Assembly (NCBI GenBank): GCA_902363395.1
Contig: CABIZZ010000002.1
Location: forward strand, 186,001-250,000
Direction of reading: 5' to 3'
DNA length: 64,000 nucleotides
Origin: Streptococcaceae bacterium
Lineage (GTDB): Bacteria > Bacillota > Bacilli > Lactobacillales > Streptococcaceae
The position numbers and the translations under genes were made by a program. The notes under the pieces were generated by a model. That model was not told the DNA's origin. It searched no databases and worked only from the letters and a program-made list of their open reading frames with translations. The number at the start of each line of letters is the position of its first letter. Positions within the stretch are counted from its first letter, which is position 1. Shown here piece by piece: positions 8,267-18,356 of the stretch.

Positions 8267-8306
8267 TGAAAATCAAGGCTAGACCGTTGGTCCTAGCTCC
8301 ATATAC

Positions 8307-8353
8307 AGAAAATCCCCTGAGTGCCTGAAACAGTTGGCACTCAGGGGATTTTT
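8307..8353. terminator. Strong bidirectional terminator
   Basis: A perfect 15-bp stem, AATCCCCTGAGTGCC (8311-8325) with its complement at 8336-8350, is flanked by A and T runs. It ends the DUF1846 gene on plus and the small membrane protein gene on minus. Confidence 0.92.
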
Positions 8354-8375
8354 CATAGTCTAATTGGATGGAGAG

Positions 8376-8531
8376 TTACCACTCCTTAAAAAGATAGAGA
8401 CCCACAATCAGTATCGGGACAAGGAGAAGGGGATACACTTCTTTTGGCAGTAAGTTCGTTTCCAAACTCAACCAAAGGAAAAAAACAGCCAAGACAATCG
8501 CGATCAACCATTTTACAAGATAAGATTTCAT
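8376..8531 (-). CDS. Small two-helix membrane protein (51 aa)
   Basis: The minus-strand ATG at 8531 is preceded by AGGAGGGCGTC, a near-perfect ribosome site. The 51-residue product starts MKSYLVKWLIAIVLAVFFLW and ends KEW. It has two hydrophobic stretches (about residues 5-23 and 31-47) joined by a short polar turn. It is followed by a strong shared terminator, so it looks like a self-contained gene. No family recognised. A 64-codon reading frame in another register of the same strand has no ribosome site and is less likely. Confidence 0.65.
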   Translation of the reverse strand: MKSYLVKWLIAIVLAVFFLWLSLETNLLPKEVYPLLLVPILIVGLYLFKEW

Positions 8532-8595
8532 GACGCCCTCCTACTCCTAATCTATTTATGCATAGTATACTCCTGCTCAATTAACCTGTCAAGGT

Positions 8596-8626
8596 AAAAA
8601 AAGTAGTTGACCATTGGATCAACTAC
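8596..8626 (-). terminator. Terminator of the folate operon
   Basis: On the minus strand GTAGTTGA pairs with TCAACTAC and is followed by seven T. It begins two bases after the folBK stop codon. Confidence 0.88.
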
Positions 8627-8627
8627 C

Positions 8628-9446
8628 CTATGTTTCTTTCACAACCTCCCACAGTTGTCGGATCTGTTTTCTTTGGACAGGATCCACAAAGTAAGGAGCA
8701 ATTTCATTCAAGGATTCTAGGACAAATGCCCGTTCTGCCACATACGGATGAGGGAGAATCAAATCTGGACTATAGAGGATCAAATCCTCCATATAAAGGA
8801 GATCCAAATCGATGACCCGTGGTCCCCATTTGATCTCACGGACCCGGCCCATTTCTAGTTCGATTCCTAGCAAGGTCTCAATCAAGTCTTGGGGCGTAAA
8901 CCAAGTTTCGACCTCTACGACTTGGTTGAGGAAGCTATCCTGCTCAACCCCTCCCCAAGGTGCTGTCTCAATCTGAGAAGAGGTTTGGAGAATCGTGAGC
9001 CCCTTTTCTTCTAGTCTAGATACAGCCGTCGCCAATTGTTGTCCCTTATCGCCCATATTGGTTCCCAGACCAATAAAGGCCCGTCTTTTTTCTCGTTCAA
9101 TCGTGACCGAACAAGTATCCAAAGGTAGAGGAACTGGCGCCCAAGGTTTTTTCAGCTCAAGTCGAACCTTTTTGACAAAGTCATAGGTCGCAAAAATCTT
9201 CTCCACAAGCTGAAAAGCTACTGTCTCAATCAAATCAATTTTCTCAGCTTGAACCCAGTCTGTCAGTTGCTCTGCTAAGATTCCATAATGGATCGAAGCC
9301 GTCAAATCGCCCGTCCGAGCAGCCCGGGTCATCTCATAATCGACACAGACATCCAAGACAAAGCGCTGTCCCAATTCCTTTTCAGCGGAAAACACACCAT
9401 GATAAGCATAAATTTCCAAATCTTTGATCCGTAATTGATCCACCAT
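8628..9446 (-). CDS. sulD: Bifunctional dihydroneopterin aldolase / HPPK (FolB-FolK, SulD)
   Basis: This is a fusion of two folate enzymes. Residues 1-115 are dihydroneopterin aldolase ([20 protein letters not shown], and [16 protein letters not shown]). From about residue 120 comes 6-hydroxymethyl-7,8-dihydropterin pyrophosphokinase ([44 protein letters not shown]). It converts dihydroneopterin to hydroxymethyl-dihydropterin and pyrophosphorylates it for FolP. The ATG at 9446 (after GAGG) is preferred over an in-frame GTG at 9452, giving 272 residues, like pneumococcal SulD. It is the last gene of the operon. Confidence 0.94.
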   Translation of the reverse strand: MVDQLRIKDLEIYAYHGVFSAEKELGQRFVLDVCVDYEMTRAARTGDLTASIHYGILAEQLTDWVQAEKIDLIETVAFQLVEKIFATYDFVKKVRLELKKPWAPVPLPLDTCSVTIEREKRRAFIGLGTNMGDKGQQLATAVSRLEEKGLTILQTSSQIETAPWGGVEQDSFLNQVVEVETWFTPQDLIETLLGIELEMGRVREIKWGPRVIDLDLLYMEDLILYSPDLILPHPYVAERAFVLESLNEIAPYFVDPVQRKQIRQLWEVVKET

Positions 9447-9469
9447 CGTCACCTCAGTTTATCTAGGGA

Positions 9470-10024
9470 TTAGTGTCCCATCAGTTTATAGGCTTCGTTT
9501 TTCAAGTCTTTATCTGTCTCTAACAAGCCACGCGCTGCTGTCGTTACAGTAGCTGTCCCTGGTTTTCGCACCCCACGCATGTTCATACACATGTGCTCTG
9601 CTTCCACCCAGACAAGGGCTCCCTGCGCCCCCAGATACTCCATCAAGGCATCCGCGATTTCCACCGTCAAGCGCTCCTGGATTTGAGGCTTTTTGGCGTA
9701 CACTTCCACTGTCCGAGCTAGCTTAGAGAGGCCCGCTACGCGCCCATTTGGGATATAGGCAATGTGGACCTTGCCATAGAAGGGCAAGAAATGGTGTTCA
9801 CACATCGAGTGGAAGAAGATATCCTTTTCCACCACCATATTGTTGTCCACAATCTCAAAAGATTTTGATAGGTGGACTTCCGCAGTTTGGTTGAGACCTG
9901 CAAAAATCTCTTGGTACATCTTGGCAATGCGTTCTGGTGTTTCTTGCAATCCCTCACGGCTTCCGTCTTCACCGACTGCGTCGATAATCATCTTCACGGC
10001 TTCTTGAATTTTCTTTGTATCCAT
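9470..10024 (-). CDS. folE: GTP cyclohydrolase I (FolE, SulC)
   Basis: This 184-residue enzyme opens and rearranges GTP to dihydroneopterin triphosphate, the first step of folate synthesis. Zinc ligands and catalytic residues are visible: Cys/His in [17 protein letters not shown] and Cys in [15 protein letters not shown]. The family signature [22 protein letters not shown] is also present. Its ATG lies one base after the folC stop; folBK follows after 23 bases. Confidence 0.97.
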   Translation of the reverse strand: MDTKKIQEAVKMIIDAVGEDGSREGLQETPERIAKMYQEIFAGLNQTAEVHLSKSFEIVDNNMVVEKDIFFHSMCEHHFLPFYGKVHIAYIPNGRVAGLSKLARTVEVYAKKPQIQERLTVEIADALMEYLGAQGALVWVEAEHMCMNMRGVRKPGTATVTTAARGLLETDKDLKNEAYKLMGH

Positions 10025-10025
10025 G

Positions 10026-11330
10026 TCATCTCCTACTGATTTCTTCGATTAGAAAGGCTCTCACCTGAGCCAAAAAGTACAAGGATCCCGTCACTAAGAG
10101 GAGATCAGATTGTTGCGATTTTCTTTCTAGATATTGGGTTAAAAACAACTTCCATTCTTGATAAGGCAGGCCTTTTTGATGGGCTATTTCCTGCATGTCT
10201 CTCACGGAATAGGCGCGTGAATCCTCAAAGGTCGTCAAGGTTAATTGACTCTTTTCCAATCCGCTCCACAGTTCCAGCATCTCCTCAATCGCCTTGGTCT
10301 GGATACAGGTAAACAAGACTTGTTTGTCCAACTGTCCATACCGTTCTTTCATGGTGGCTACAAGAGGGGCCACTGCATGCGGATTATGGGCGCCATCTAG
10401 AATGATGAGAGGCTGGTCAGAAATAACCTCTAGGCGTCCCGGCCACTGGACCCCTTCCCAAGCTTGGAGGATTTCTTCTCGACTTAAGAAAGAGAGCCCC
10501 TTTTCTTGACAGAAGGTATCGCAGAGAGCCAGGGCCAGCCCAGCATTGTCGACTTGATGAAGTCCCAAGAGCCCTGTTTTTAGTTGCATTTCTTCCCGAC
10601 ACTGGCTCTGATAGCCAAAAACTTCCCCATCGACCAAAGACGCTTGGTAGCTAACTATAAAGTCCTGGCCTAACAGCTCTACTGGTGCCGATAAGCAGTT
10701 CGCTCGCTGCACAATGACTTCTTGGGCTTCCAGTTCCATCCGACCTAGCAAGACCGGAATCTTTTCCTTGATGATTCCCGCCTTCTCTCGAGCAATGGAG
10801 GCTATATCTGGCCCTAAGAGAGCCACATGGTCCAAGCCAATCGTCGTGATGGCTGTCAAAATAGGCTGACAAACATTGGTACTATCGAGACGACCACCCA
10901 TGCCCACTTCCAAAATGACCACATCGGGCTTTTCTGCTGCAAAATAATCAAAAGCCAGGACGGTCATCAACTCGAACTCAGTCAAGCCCAGCAAGGTCTG
11001 ATCAGAACTGTTTTTTTCAAGCAAGTCCTGATAGAGGGACAGATAAGTCTCTAAATCCTGATCTGAGATAGGAAGACCATTGATACTGATTTGCTCATGA
11101 AAGGAAACTAGATAGGGGGATGAGAAAACACCAACCCGCAACCCTTTTGCCTCTAGTAAAGACCGTAAATGGGCTAGGGTCGATCCTTTTCCATTAGTCC
11201 CAGCTAGATGGATTACAGGACAGGCTAAGTGTGGGTTTCCCCTCAAGGCCAGCAGGGCTTCCATTCGCTCCAAGCCAAAATGGGGCTCGGAAGAACGATA
11301 AGTGGCTAACCAACTGAGATCTACTGTCAT
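10026..11330 (-). CDS. folC: Folylpolyglutamate/dihydrofolate synthase (FolC, SulB)
   Basis: This is a 434-residue Mur-ligase-like enzyme. The ATP-binding loop is [15 protein letters not shown], the second signature [15 protein letters not shown] binds magnesium/folate, and [10 protein letters not shown] marks the C-terminal domain. It adds glutamate to dihydropteroate and extends the polyglutamate tail. It follows folP after 16 bases and precedes folE. The order folP-folC-folE-folBK equals pneumococcal sulA-sulB-sulC-sulD. Confidence 0.95.
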   Translation of the reverse strand: MTVDLSWLATYRSSEPHFGLERMEALLALRGNPHLACPVIHLAGTNGKGSTLAHLRSLLEAKGLRVGVFSSPYLVSFHEQISINGLPISDQDLETYLSLYQDLLEKNSSDQTLLGLTEFELMTVLAFDYFAAEKPDVVILEVGMGGRLDSTNVCQPILTAITTIGLDHVALLGPDIASIAREKAGIIKEKIPVLLGRMELEAQEVIVQRANCLSAPVELLGQDFIVSYQASLVDGEVFGYQSQCREEMQLKTGLLGLHQVDNAGLALALCDTFCQEKGLSFLSREEILQAWEGVQWPGRLEVISDQPLIILDGAHNPHAVAPLVATMKERYGQLDKQVLFTCIQTKAIEEMLELWSGLEKSQLTLTTFEDSRAYSVRDMQEIAHQKGLPYQEWKLFLTQYLERKSQQSDLLLVTGSLYFLAQVRAFLIEEISRR

Positions 11331-11346
11331 ATCTCTTCTCTTTTCT

Positions 11347-12442
<1,096 letters not shown>

Positions 12443-12448
12443 CCTATC

Positions 12449-12457
12449 ATTCTACCA
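12449..12457 (-). promoter_or_regulatory. Extended -10 promoter of the folate operon
   Basis: Minus strand reads TGGTAGAAT, just downstream of the stop of the CPBP gene. The -35 region is poor, as is usual with extended -10 promoters. Confidence 0.6.
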
Positions 12458-12461
12458 TATT

Positions 12462-13148
12462 TTAAGCGGGAAGAAAAGAAACCAGAATAGTTATCAGAAA
12501 GGCAAAAGCATTCATGGTAAAGTGCAATAAAATCGAATATTCTACTCGTTTGTAGCGGTAGGCAACCCAAGTCAAGATGAGAGACATACCTCCATAGATG
12601 ACCCAGGAGCCAAGATTACTTGGTGTGTGTAAATAGGCAAATACAAGAGCCCCAACCAAATAACCAATTTTTTCGTGCCCCTTAAAGATCAAGCGGGGAA
12701 TCACAGCTCGACAGATAATTTCTTCTCCTAAAGGCGCCACTACGACAATGAGTAAACCCATTGCCAGCTGAGGGGCCAGGGAAGCCACCCCTTGGATGGT
12801 CTCTTGGTTAGCTGTTGTCGCCTCTCCCAACTGCCGAAGAAGGTTAACCCCAAGAGCATTATTGGCCAGCAACAGGAGAAAATAAAGGAAATTTCGCCCA
12901 ATATCTCTGCCTTTGATTCGTGAAAAATCTAGTGAATCAAGTGGACTCCATTTCATAAACCACCAAAGCAAATAAACGAGGAGCATGGTAACCCCAAGGA
13001 CTAGACTATTGATCGTCCAATTTGACCAAGCATTTTTAATCCCCAAGATCAAAGCGATCATGGGTAGTTGAGTCGCTATAAATAACGGTATTCCAATTAG
13101 TAACCACAGACCATTCGAAACCCATTTTTTCTCCATCCAATTTTCCAT
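12462..13148 (-). CDS. CPBP family intramembrane metalloprotease-like protein
   Basis: This 228-residue protein has about seven hydrophobic segments. The CPBP (Abi/CAAX protease) motifs are present: GEEIICRAVIPRLIF (EExxxR, about residues 142-156), YLHTPS (about residue 175) and a final HFTMNAFAF. In streptococci such proteins serve in bacteriocin self-protection or unknown membrane proteolysis; nothing here shows a bacteriocin partner. It is encoded between ackA and the folate operon, apparently alone. Confidence 0.85.
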   Translation of the reverse strand: MENWMEKKWVSNGLWLLIGIPLFIATQLPMIALILGIKNAWSNWTINSLVLGVTMLLVYLLWWFMKWSPLDSLDFSRIKGRDIGRNFLYFLLLLANNALGVNLLRQLGEATTANQETIQGVASLAPQLAMGLLIVVVAPLGEEIICRAVIPRLIFKGHEKIGYLVGALVFAYLHTPSNLGSWVIYGGMSLILTWVAYRYKRVEYSILLHFTMNAFAFLITILVSFLPA

Positions 13149-13231
13149 TATTTTACCTCGATTGTCAAACTATTTTTCTAGTATAGCATAGATGAGCTAC
13201 TGGGGCAAGCCCAAGTAGTAGTCGCACAATA

Positions 13232-13260
13232 GAAAAAAGAGGCGCTTCAAATCAGCCTCT
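13232..13260 (-). terminator. Terminator of ackA
   Basis: On minus, GAGGC-loop-GCCTC is followed by six T. Confidence 0.75.
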
Positions 13261-13288
13261 TCTCTCTTGTTTTTTTTAGAATAAAGTC

Positions 13289-14485
13289 TTACCCCTTATT
13301 TTTAAAGCGTTCAACATCACGGGCAATGACTAATTCTTCGTCCGTTGGGATGACCAAGACTCTCACTTTAGCATCCGCTGTTGAAATATCGCCTTCTGCA
13401 CCAAAGACATTCTTTTCTGGATCAAGCTCACAACCAAACCAAGTTATCCCGTTAATGACTTGTTCACGGATTGTTTTAGAATTTTCCCCGATACCAGCTG
13501 TGAAGATGATAGCATCTGCTCCATTCAAGACAGCAAAGTATTGACCGATGTATTTCTTAATACGATCGACAAAAATGTCGTTGGCCAAAAGTGCCTTGTC
13601 ATTCCCATTGCGCATGGCTTCGTGGATATCACGCATATCGCTAGAAAGTTCAGACACCCCTAGAAGACCAGATTCACGGTTCAAAATACGACTGATATCT
13701 TCTGGATTATTGAAATCTTCTGTGTGCTCCATCAAGTAAGGAATAATGGCAGGGTCAATATCCCCTGTACGTGTTCCCATCATGATGCCACCAAGTGGTG
13801 TGAAGCCCATAGACGTATCGACAGAAATCCCTTTGTCTACCGCTGTAATAGAAGCTCCATTCCCAATGTGGCAGGTGATTAATTTCAACTCTTCGATTGG
13901 TTTTCCAAGAAGCTTCGCTGCTTCGTGGGCTACATACTCATGACTGGTCCCGTGAGCTCCATATTTACGTACCTTGTTTTCTGTATAGTACTTAGTTGGA
14001 AGAGGGTAACGATAAGCTTTTTCAGGCATTGTTGTATGGAAAGAGGTATCAAATACAACAACGCTGGTAATATCTGGTAACAATTCTTTAAAGGCACGAA
14101 TCCCAGCAGCGTTGGCAGGATTGTGCAATGGAGCCAACAAAGAAAGTTCCTCAACCTTTTGAATGACTTCTTCATCTACAAGAGCAGACTCTTTGAAGTA
14201 CTCACCACCTGCAACGACACGGTGCCCTACTCCAGTGATTTCATCGTAGGAAGCAATAATATTAAAACGAATCAAATCATCGAGAAGGATTTTAACCGCT
14301 TGTGTGTGGTTCTCAATATCTAAAACCTGTTTTTCTGCTCGACCATCGAATTTTACTGTCGAAATGGAATCTTTAAGTCCAATTCTCTCGATGAGCCCTT
14401 TTGCCAAAACTGTTTCTTCTGGCATTTGGTATAATTGCCATTTCAAACTTGAACTACCTGCATTAATTGCAATTGTTTTCGTCAT
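13289..14485 (-). CDS. ackA: Acetate kinase AckA
   Basis: This is a 398-residue enzyme converting acetyl phosphate plus ADP to acetate and ATP. In a lactic streptococcus it yields ATP from pyruvate and sets acetyl-phosphate levels. Signatures: [13 protein letters not shown] at the start, [14 protein letters not shown] and [11 protein letters not shown] in the middle, FTAGIGENS toward the end. It has an extended -10 promoter (14516-14524) and a candidate CcpA site over the transcript start. The order methyltransferase-ackA downstream of comG is conserved in related streptococci. Confidence 0.98.
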   Translation of the reverse strand: MTKTIAINAGSSSLKWQLYQMPEETVLAKGLIERIGLKDSISTVKFDGRAEKQVLDIENHTQAVKILLDDLIRFNIIASYDEITGVGHRVVAGGEYFKESALVDEEVIQKVEELSLLAPLHNPANAAGIRAFKELLPDITSVVVFDTSFHTTMPEKAYRYPLPTKYYTENKVRKYGAHGTSHEYVAHEAAKLLGKPIEELKLITCHIGNGASITAVDKGISVDTSMGFTPLGGIMMGTRTGDIDPAIIPYLMEHTEDFNNPEDISRILNRESGLLGVSELSSDMRDIHEAMRNGNDKALLANDIFVDRIKKYIGQYFAVLNGADAIIFTAGIGENSKTIREQVINGITWFGCELDPEKNVFGAEGDISTADAKVRVLVIPTDEELVIARDVERFKNKG

Positions 14486-14496
14486 TTTTTTACCTC

Positions 14497-14510
14497 TTTA
14501 AGCGTTTTCA
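14497..14510 (-). promoter_or_regulatory. Candidate CcpA (cre) site at ackA
   Basis: Minus strand reads TGAAAACGCTTAAA, close to the cre consensus TGWAANCGNTNWCA with one mismatch near the end. It lies about 6-19 bases downstream of the -10 element TGCTATAAT (14516-14524), over the expected transcript start. Confidence 0.5.
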
Positions 14511-14515
14511 CTCCT

Positions 14516-14524
14516 ATTATAGCA
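14516..14524 (-). promoter_or_regulatory. Extended -10 promoter of ackA
   Basis: Minus strand TGCTATAAT fits TG-N-TATAAT. It lies about 30 bases before the ackA ATG; AGAGG is the ribosome site. Confidence 0.65.
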
Positions 14525-14533
14525 AAATTTTGT

Positions 14534-15487
14534 TTAAATTTCACTTTCTTTATTCCAGTTTTGAAAACTTTCACGGAATTTCATGAGGTCTTCCTGGTCT
14601 TGCAAATCAGTCAAAGGATAGACAAATGGTTGGACCACCGCTTCTTCTTGCTTGCGGAAAACAAAGATGGTTTTTGCTAGATTGGCTGATCGAAAGAGGT
14701 TCTCTGGCAAGTTCACCATGGCCAAGACCTGAGCATGATCCTGCATCCATTTTTTCAGCAGAGGACTCTGCTCACTCGTCAAGAGATCATTCGGAGCTAG
14801 AAAAATAGCGACGCCACCTGGTTTTAAGTATTTTAGCGATTGTTCGATCAATAAATGATGGGCATAGGTGTGGCCCTGAGGGGAAGCGACCTGGTAACGA
14901 CTCGCAATGGCATCATCTGGATAATAACCGACAGGTAAATCGCTGATAATCACATCGCTCTCTTTCAAAACTTGTGGACGAATGGCATCACCTTGGGCAA
15001 AATTCACATCCGCCTTCATCACTTCTGCCATACTAGCCGCAAGGTCAATCAAGAGATCATCAATTTCCAAGCCCAAATAATCTAAGGAACGCTGACAGTT
15101 GTTCATCAAGGTTTGGGCCAAGTTCCCTGTTCCACTCCCCATTTCTAGCACATCTACTTGATCGGAACTAGCCAACTGATCCACTAGGAAGACCAGAAGA
15201 AATCCAATCCCATCTGGCGTAAATTGGTGATTGGCCTGTAGGGGCTCTGTTTGGGCAGCCTTCATCAAAAGATACTGGAAGGAACGACGCCACTCTTCCT
15301 TGTTTAAGTTCAAGTCCTTCAGGCGCTGGTTGTTTTCCTTCACTAGAGTCAACTCTGTTTGCCCATCCAGATAGATGGCATTCTGCTCCACTAGAGCATC
15401 ATAAAAGTTGGTCTGTAAATCATTTTGGATAGTTTGGGTATTCTCTAATAGGTAGCCGTAGGCTTTCTCAATTTTTTCGAAATTCAT
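14534..15487 (-). CDS. Class I SAM-dependent (N6-adenine type) methyltransferase
   Basis: This 317-residue protein starts at ATG 15487 behind GGAGGAAAGC. Motif I (VDVLEMGSGTGNLAQTL, near residue 115) binds SAM. Motif IV reads SDLPVGYY, of the (D/N/S)PPY type used for adenine N6 methylation, here with Leu-Pro in place of Pro-Pro. The N-terminal 100 residues are helical. It is the conserved gene behind the comG operon of streptococci, sometimes annotated as a type I restriction methylase, but no restriction or specificity subunit is nearby. The role is unknown; it is probably cotranscribed with comG. Confidence 0.85.
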   Translation of the reverse strand: MNFEKIEKAYGYLLENTQTIQNDLQTNFYDALVEQNAIYLDGQTELTLVKENNQRLKDLNLNKEEWRRSFQYLLMKAAQTEPLQANHQFTPDGIGFLLVFLVDQLASSDQVDVLEMGSGTGNLAQTLMNNCQRSLDYLGLEIDDLLIDLAASMAEVMKADVNFAQGDAIRPQVLKESDVIISDLPVGYYPDDAIASRYQVASPQGHTYAHHLLIEQSLKYLKPGGVAIFLAPNDLLTSEQSPLLKKWMQDHAQVLAMVNLPENLFRSANLAKTIFVFRKQEEAVVQPFVYPLTDLQDQEDLMKFRESFQNWNKESEI

Positions 15488-15518
15488 GCTTTCCTCCATC
15501 TCTTAATCATATCAAATT

Positions 15519-15965
15519 TTAAGAGTTTTCGCTATGCTTTTCGAAGGCCTGAGGCTTCTCTTCCTCAGTCGTGGTCGGGTGGTCTGTGGCTGAATCTGGA
15601 GCCTGCTTCTCCTTTTCCTTCTTGTCGGTTTTTTTCTTTTCCCGAGGAGGTAGAGCAAAGGTGAAATGGTAGCTTTCCCCATCTTGTAAGTGACTCGTTA
15701 CGTTGGCAAAGCCCGATTTTTCTTCCAAATCGACTCGACCAGTTGAGAAGGTTATGGTTTTTTCTTCCCGATCCCAAGTATCAATCGCCAATTGAGCTTG
15801 CGCATAAGCCTGGATCCGGTGCTGACTAGCAAGGAGGATCCGTCTCTCTGCCACTTGTCTGTTCAGGTAAAACTGAAGCAAGAGACTAAAAACCGCCGAC
15901 ATAAAAAGGGCATAAAGAAGGATCCCGGCCTCAATCTGCTTCTTTTTTATCCTTTTCCACCACAC
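15519..15965 (-). CDS. comGG: Competence pilus minor protein ComGG
   Basis: This 148-residue protein has an N-terminal hydrophobic helix (about residues 12-32, EAGILLYALFMSAVFSLLLQFY) that looks pilin-like but lacks a clear prepilin cleavage motif, as is usual for ComGG. The C-terminal tail is Lys/Glu-rich and low in complexity. It starts at a GTG (15965) inside the end of comGF. Assigned chiefly by position as last gene of the comG operon. Confidence 0.85.
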   Translation of the reverse strand: MWWKRIKKKQIEAGILLYALFMSAVFSLLLQFYLNRQVAERRILLASQHRIQAYAQAQLAIDTWDREEKTITFSTGRVDLEEKSGFANVTSHLQDGESYHFTFALPPREKKKTDKKEKEKQAPDSATDHPTTTEEEKPQAFEKHSENS

Positions 15966-16386
15966 GGTAGACCACCTCCCTTTCTAACCCTTCTTCAAAG
16001 CGCAGTTGAATAGACACCAGATCTCCTCTTTTTTCAATCCAGGCGGATTCAACTCCATCTATCATCGGTTGATAGCCACGGCCAGTCGCATCTGTCTTTC
16101 GGATATCTCCCCCCTTAGCCAGTCCAATGGCTATGGGTTTTTGATCCTGAACAAGATAGAGTTTGTTGTCTCTGACCTCTTCAAATTGACTACGAGACAA
16201 TTCAATGTCCAGCTGGTCCTGAAAGAGCAACCATTCCTCTTGCTTGATGTGACTTTGGTACTGGAGTTCTTGACGCAAGAGGCTTGTCAATCCTTGAAAC
16301 ACCAATAAACCACCGCTAATGACGAGCAGGGCAACCAAGGCCTCCAGTAAAGTAAAGGCTGGCAGTTTAGTTCTTTTCAACAGCAA
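15931..16386 (-). CDS. comGF: Competence pilus minor pseudopilin ComGF
   Basis: This 151-residue protein begins with a TTG start overlapping comGE by 20 bases. The class III signal KLPAFTLLEALVALLVISGG carries the prepilin cleavage site followed by a hydrophobic helix. The rest matches ComGF (residues QWQ-like beta strands; LYLVQDQKPIAIGL). It is one of the minor pseudopilins that initiate assembly of the transformation pilus. Confidence 0.88.
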   Translation of the reverse strand: MLLKRTKLPAFTLLEALVALLVISGGLLVFQGLTSLLRQELQYQSHIKQEEWLLFQDQLDIELSRSQFEEVRDNKLYLVQDQKPIAIGLAKGGDIRKTDATGRGYQPMIDGVESAWIEKRGDLVSIQLRFEEGLEREVVYRVVEKDKKEAD

Positions 16387-16660
16387 TCACAACCTTTCCT
16401 TCATGATAGACCTTTAAGGACTTGGCAGACCTCTCCACCTGGACACTGACCTGATTGATGCTCAATTGATCCTGCCTGGTCTGAATCGCCATTTTTGCGA
16501 CTCGCAAGACTTCTCCTTGTCTCAACTCTTCTAAGCGCTGCTGTCGCGAGTCCCCTAGCTCTCCCAGCACAAGGGTCGTGAGGGCACCAAACATCGCTAG
16601 GGCAATCAGTCCTTCTAACAAGAGACTAGCGGGGAGTCGTCGTTTTTTTAATTTTTCCAT
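16367..16660 (-). CDS. comGE: Competence pilus minor pseudopilin ComGE
   Basis: This 97-residue protein starts at ATG 16660; an upstream TTG at 16666 is possible. The N-terminus KRRLPASLLLEGLIALAMFG is a class III signal peptide in which the usual Phe-Thr is replaced by Ser-Leu. It overlaps comGD by 35 bases and comGF by 20. Assignment rests on the signal and position in the operon. Confidence 0.85.
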   Translation of the reverse strand: MEKLKKRRLPASLLLEGLIALAMFGALTTLVLGELGDSRQQRLEELRQGEVLRVAKMAIQTRQDQLSINQVSVQVERSAKSLKVYHEGKVVIAVEKN

Positions 16661-17051
16661 TCCCAATCGCCAACTGATAGGTCACCACCTCTTTCTCTGT
16701 CTGAAATTGAATCTTTGTCAGGCTTGAATTGCCTCCTGCTGGATCAAAGGTCAGTTGCTTCTCTCTGACCACTTCCACCCCTTTTGGAAGCGGTAATCCT
16801 TGATAGGGACTATGAACCCCACCGTGGTCGATGGAAAGGAGAGCTCTCTCCTCTTTTGCAATACTCATCTTTTGCGTCTCCTGATAGACCCGTTCAAATT
16901 CCGAGAAAAACAATGTTTCTTCCACCTGCCCAAAGGCTTGATGGACTGACCCAGCTAGCAGCCAACATAGAAGACTGACGATACCTAGAGTTAGTAAGCT
17001 CTCTAGAAGGGTGAAAGCTTTAATCTGCAACCGCACGGTGATCACCTGCAT
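16626..17051 (-). CDS. comGD: Competence pilus minor pseudopilin ComGD
   Basis: This 141-residue pseudopilin has the prepilin motif IKAFTLLESLLTLGIVSLL after an 11-residue leader, with cleavage expected after Ala by the ComC peptidase. It overlaps comGC by 32 bases. It contributes to the transformation pilus that pulls DNA to ComEA. Confidence 0.9.
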   Translation of the reverse strand: MQVITVRLQIKAFTLLESLLTLGIVSLLCWLLAGSVHQAFGQVEETLFFSEFERVYQETQKMSIAKEERALLSIDHGGVHSPYQGLPLPKGVEVVREKQLTFDPAGGNSSLTKIQFQTEKEVVTYQLAIGNGKIKKTTTPR

Positions 17052-17337
17052 TCTTCACATAGTGAGCACGGTAAGCTTCTGCTTGTTTTTGAGTGATTTG
17101 TCCTTCTGCGACAAGCTTAGAAAGACTAGCTTTTTCATTCTGATGATTGAGTTCATAGAGCTCAGCCTGGCTCTCCACGACTTTGACGACTGCTCGATTT
17201 CCTGTATCTGTTACCGAATCTTTCTGCTTGGTCAAGTTCGGAACAAAGAGCAAGAGAAGAACGCTGATAATGAGCAAAACAACTAACATTTCAATCAGAG
17301 TAAAAGCTTTTACCTTGAGTGTGCGCAATGATTTCAT
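17020..17337 (-). CDS. comGC: Competence major pseudopilin ComGC
   Basis: This 105-residue protein has the canonical class III signal KVKAFTLIEMLVVLLIISVL, with Glu at position 5 of the mature protein. It is the main subunit of the transformation pilus. The C-terminal region contains the helix LSKLVAEGQITQKQAEAYR. Its ATG overlaps the comGB stop (ATGA). Confidence 0.95.
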   Translation of the reverse strand: MKSLRTLKVKAFTLIEMLVVLLIISVLLLLFVPNLTKQKDSVTDTGNRAVVKVVESQAELYELNHQNEKASLSKLVAEGQITQKQAEAYRAHYVKNAGDHRAVAD

Positions 17338-18356
17338 AAAGGAACCTCCAAATTTTCATAAATCGGCAGCAACATGGCTGCATAGAGCAAAACAATCATA
17401 AGAGCAACAAAGACAAAGACCAGTGGTTGGACGACATTCATGGCCTTGTTCAAACGATGGAAAAAGCCTGCCCAGGTCTTATCTGCATAGATTTCCAGCT
17501 CACTACCGAGCTTGGACTTGGCCTCCCCATATTCAATCATGAGGGCCAACTCTCGTTTAAAGAAAGGATAAGTCTGAATATGGTCAGAAAAAGACCTGCC
17601 ACGAGCCAATGCCCGTTCTAAATCCTGTCCAATCTCTCGAAAGAGACGGGAACGTTGCCCCTGCATCACAGGGAAAATTTGATTCAGCTCCAACCCTTGG
17701 GCAATCATACTTCCCCATTCTCGAGCATAAAAAGCGGTCAGATAATCCTGTAGGAAGGGGCGAAGAAAAGGAAGTCTAGCCAAAGATGAAACCAGGGCCA
17801 GCCGCTTGGCACGACGGCCTAGGAAAAGGAGCATCAAAACTCCAGTCGTCAGCACCATACTCCCTAACAAAACATACTGGGGAAAGACACTAATCAGTCG
17901 TGTCGCCCCATTTTGACTCTCCAACTGAGGCAAGAGATAATTTTTCAGCCCCAGCATAATCAAGATCAAAAATCCCAGCAAGAGAACGGGATAGGTCGCC
18001 ACCTCAACTAGTTTCTTTCGAACCTGGGTCAGATTTTCCAAGTAGCTACGGATTTTTTCCAAACTTAAGGTGACATTTCCATGCTGTTCTGCCAGTGCCA
18101 ATTGAGTCGTTACCTGATCGGAGAAACCTAGATCAGAGAGGATGGCTGACAGGGGTTTTCCGTTGGCAAGTCCGACCTGCATTCTTTCAACAAAATTGGC
18201 TTCTACCAATTGACTGCGCCGAAGAAAGTCGATGACCTCAGATAAGTGAAAGCCACTACTGTAGAGATTGTGAAAGAGCTCAATGACATGCTCTTGCTTA
18301 GCAATCGATAATTTTTTCGGCTTGCGCCTGATCCAGCTCGATATGTCCCGCTTCAT
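17334..18356 (-). CDS. comGB: Competence pilus assembly membrane protein ComGB
   Basis: This polytopic GspF/PilC-type protein is the inner platform for pilus assembly. The core KLSIAKQEHVIELFHNLYSSGFHLSEVIDFL matches streptococcal ComGB N-termini. Three strong transmembrane segments are at LLLGFLILIMLGL, YVLLGSMVLTTGVLMLLFLG and VFVFVALMIVLLYAAMLLP. The start is uncertain: ATG 18356 fits homologues, and the open frame continues to 18431 inside comGA. It overlaps comGA by 59 bases. Confidence 0.92.
   Translation of the reverse strand: MKRDISSWIRRKPKKLSIAKQEHVIELFHNLYSSGFHLSEVIDFLRRSQLVEANFVERMQVGLANGKPLSAILSDLGFSDQVTTQLALAEQHGNVTLSLEKIRSYLENLTQVRKKLVEVATYPVLLLGFLILIMLGLKNYLLPQLESQNGATRLISVFPQYVLLGSMVLTTGVLMLLFLGRRAKRLALVSSLARLPFLRPFLQDYLTAFYAREWGSMIAQGLELNQIFPVMQGQRSRLFREIGQDLERALARGRSFSDHIQTYPFFKRELALMIEYGEAKSKLGSELEIYADKTWAGFFHRLNKAMNVVQPLVFVFVALMIVLLYAAMLLPIYENLEVPL

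Noticed and set aside
8386..8580. 64-codon minus-strand frame (MSRSILCINRLG...)
   Set aside because: No ribosome site, low-quality composition; it is overlapped by the better supported 51-residue membrane protein in another register.
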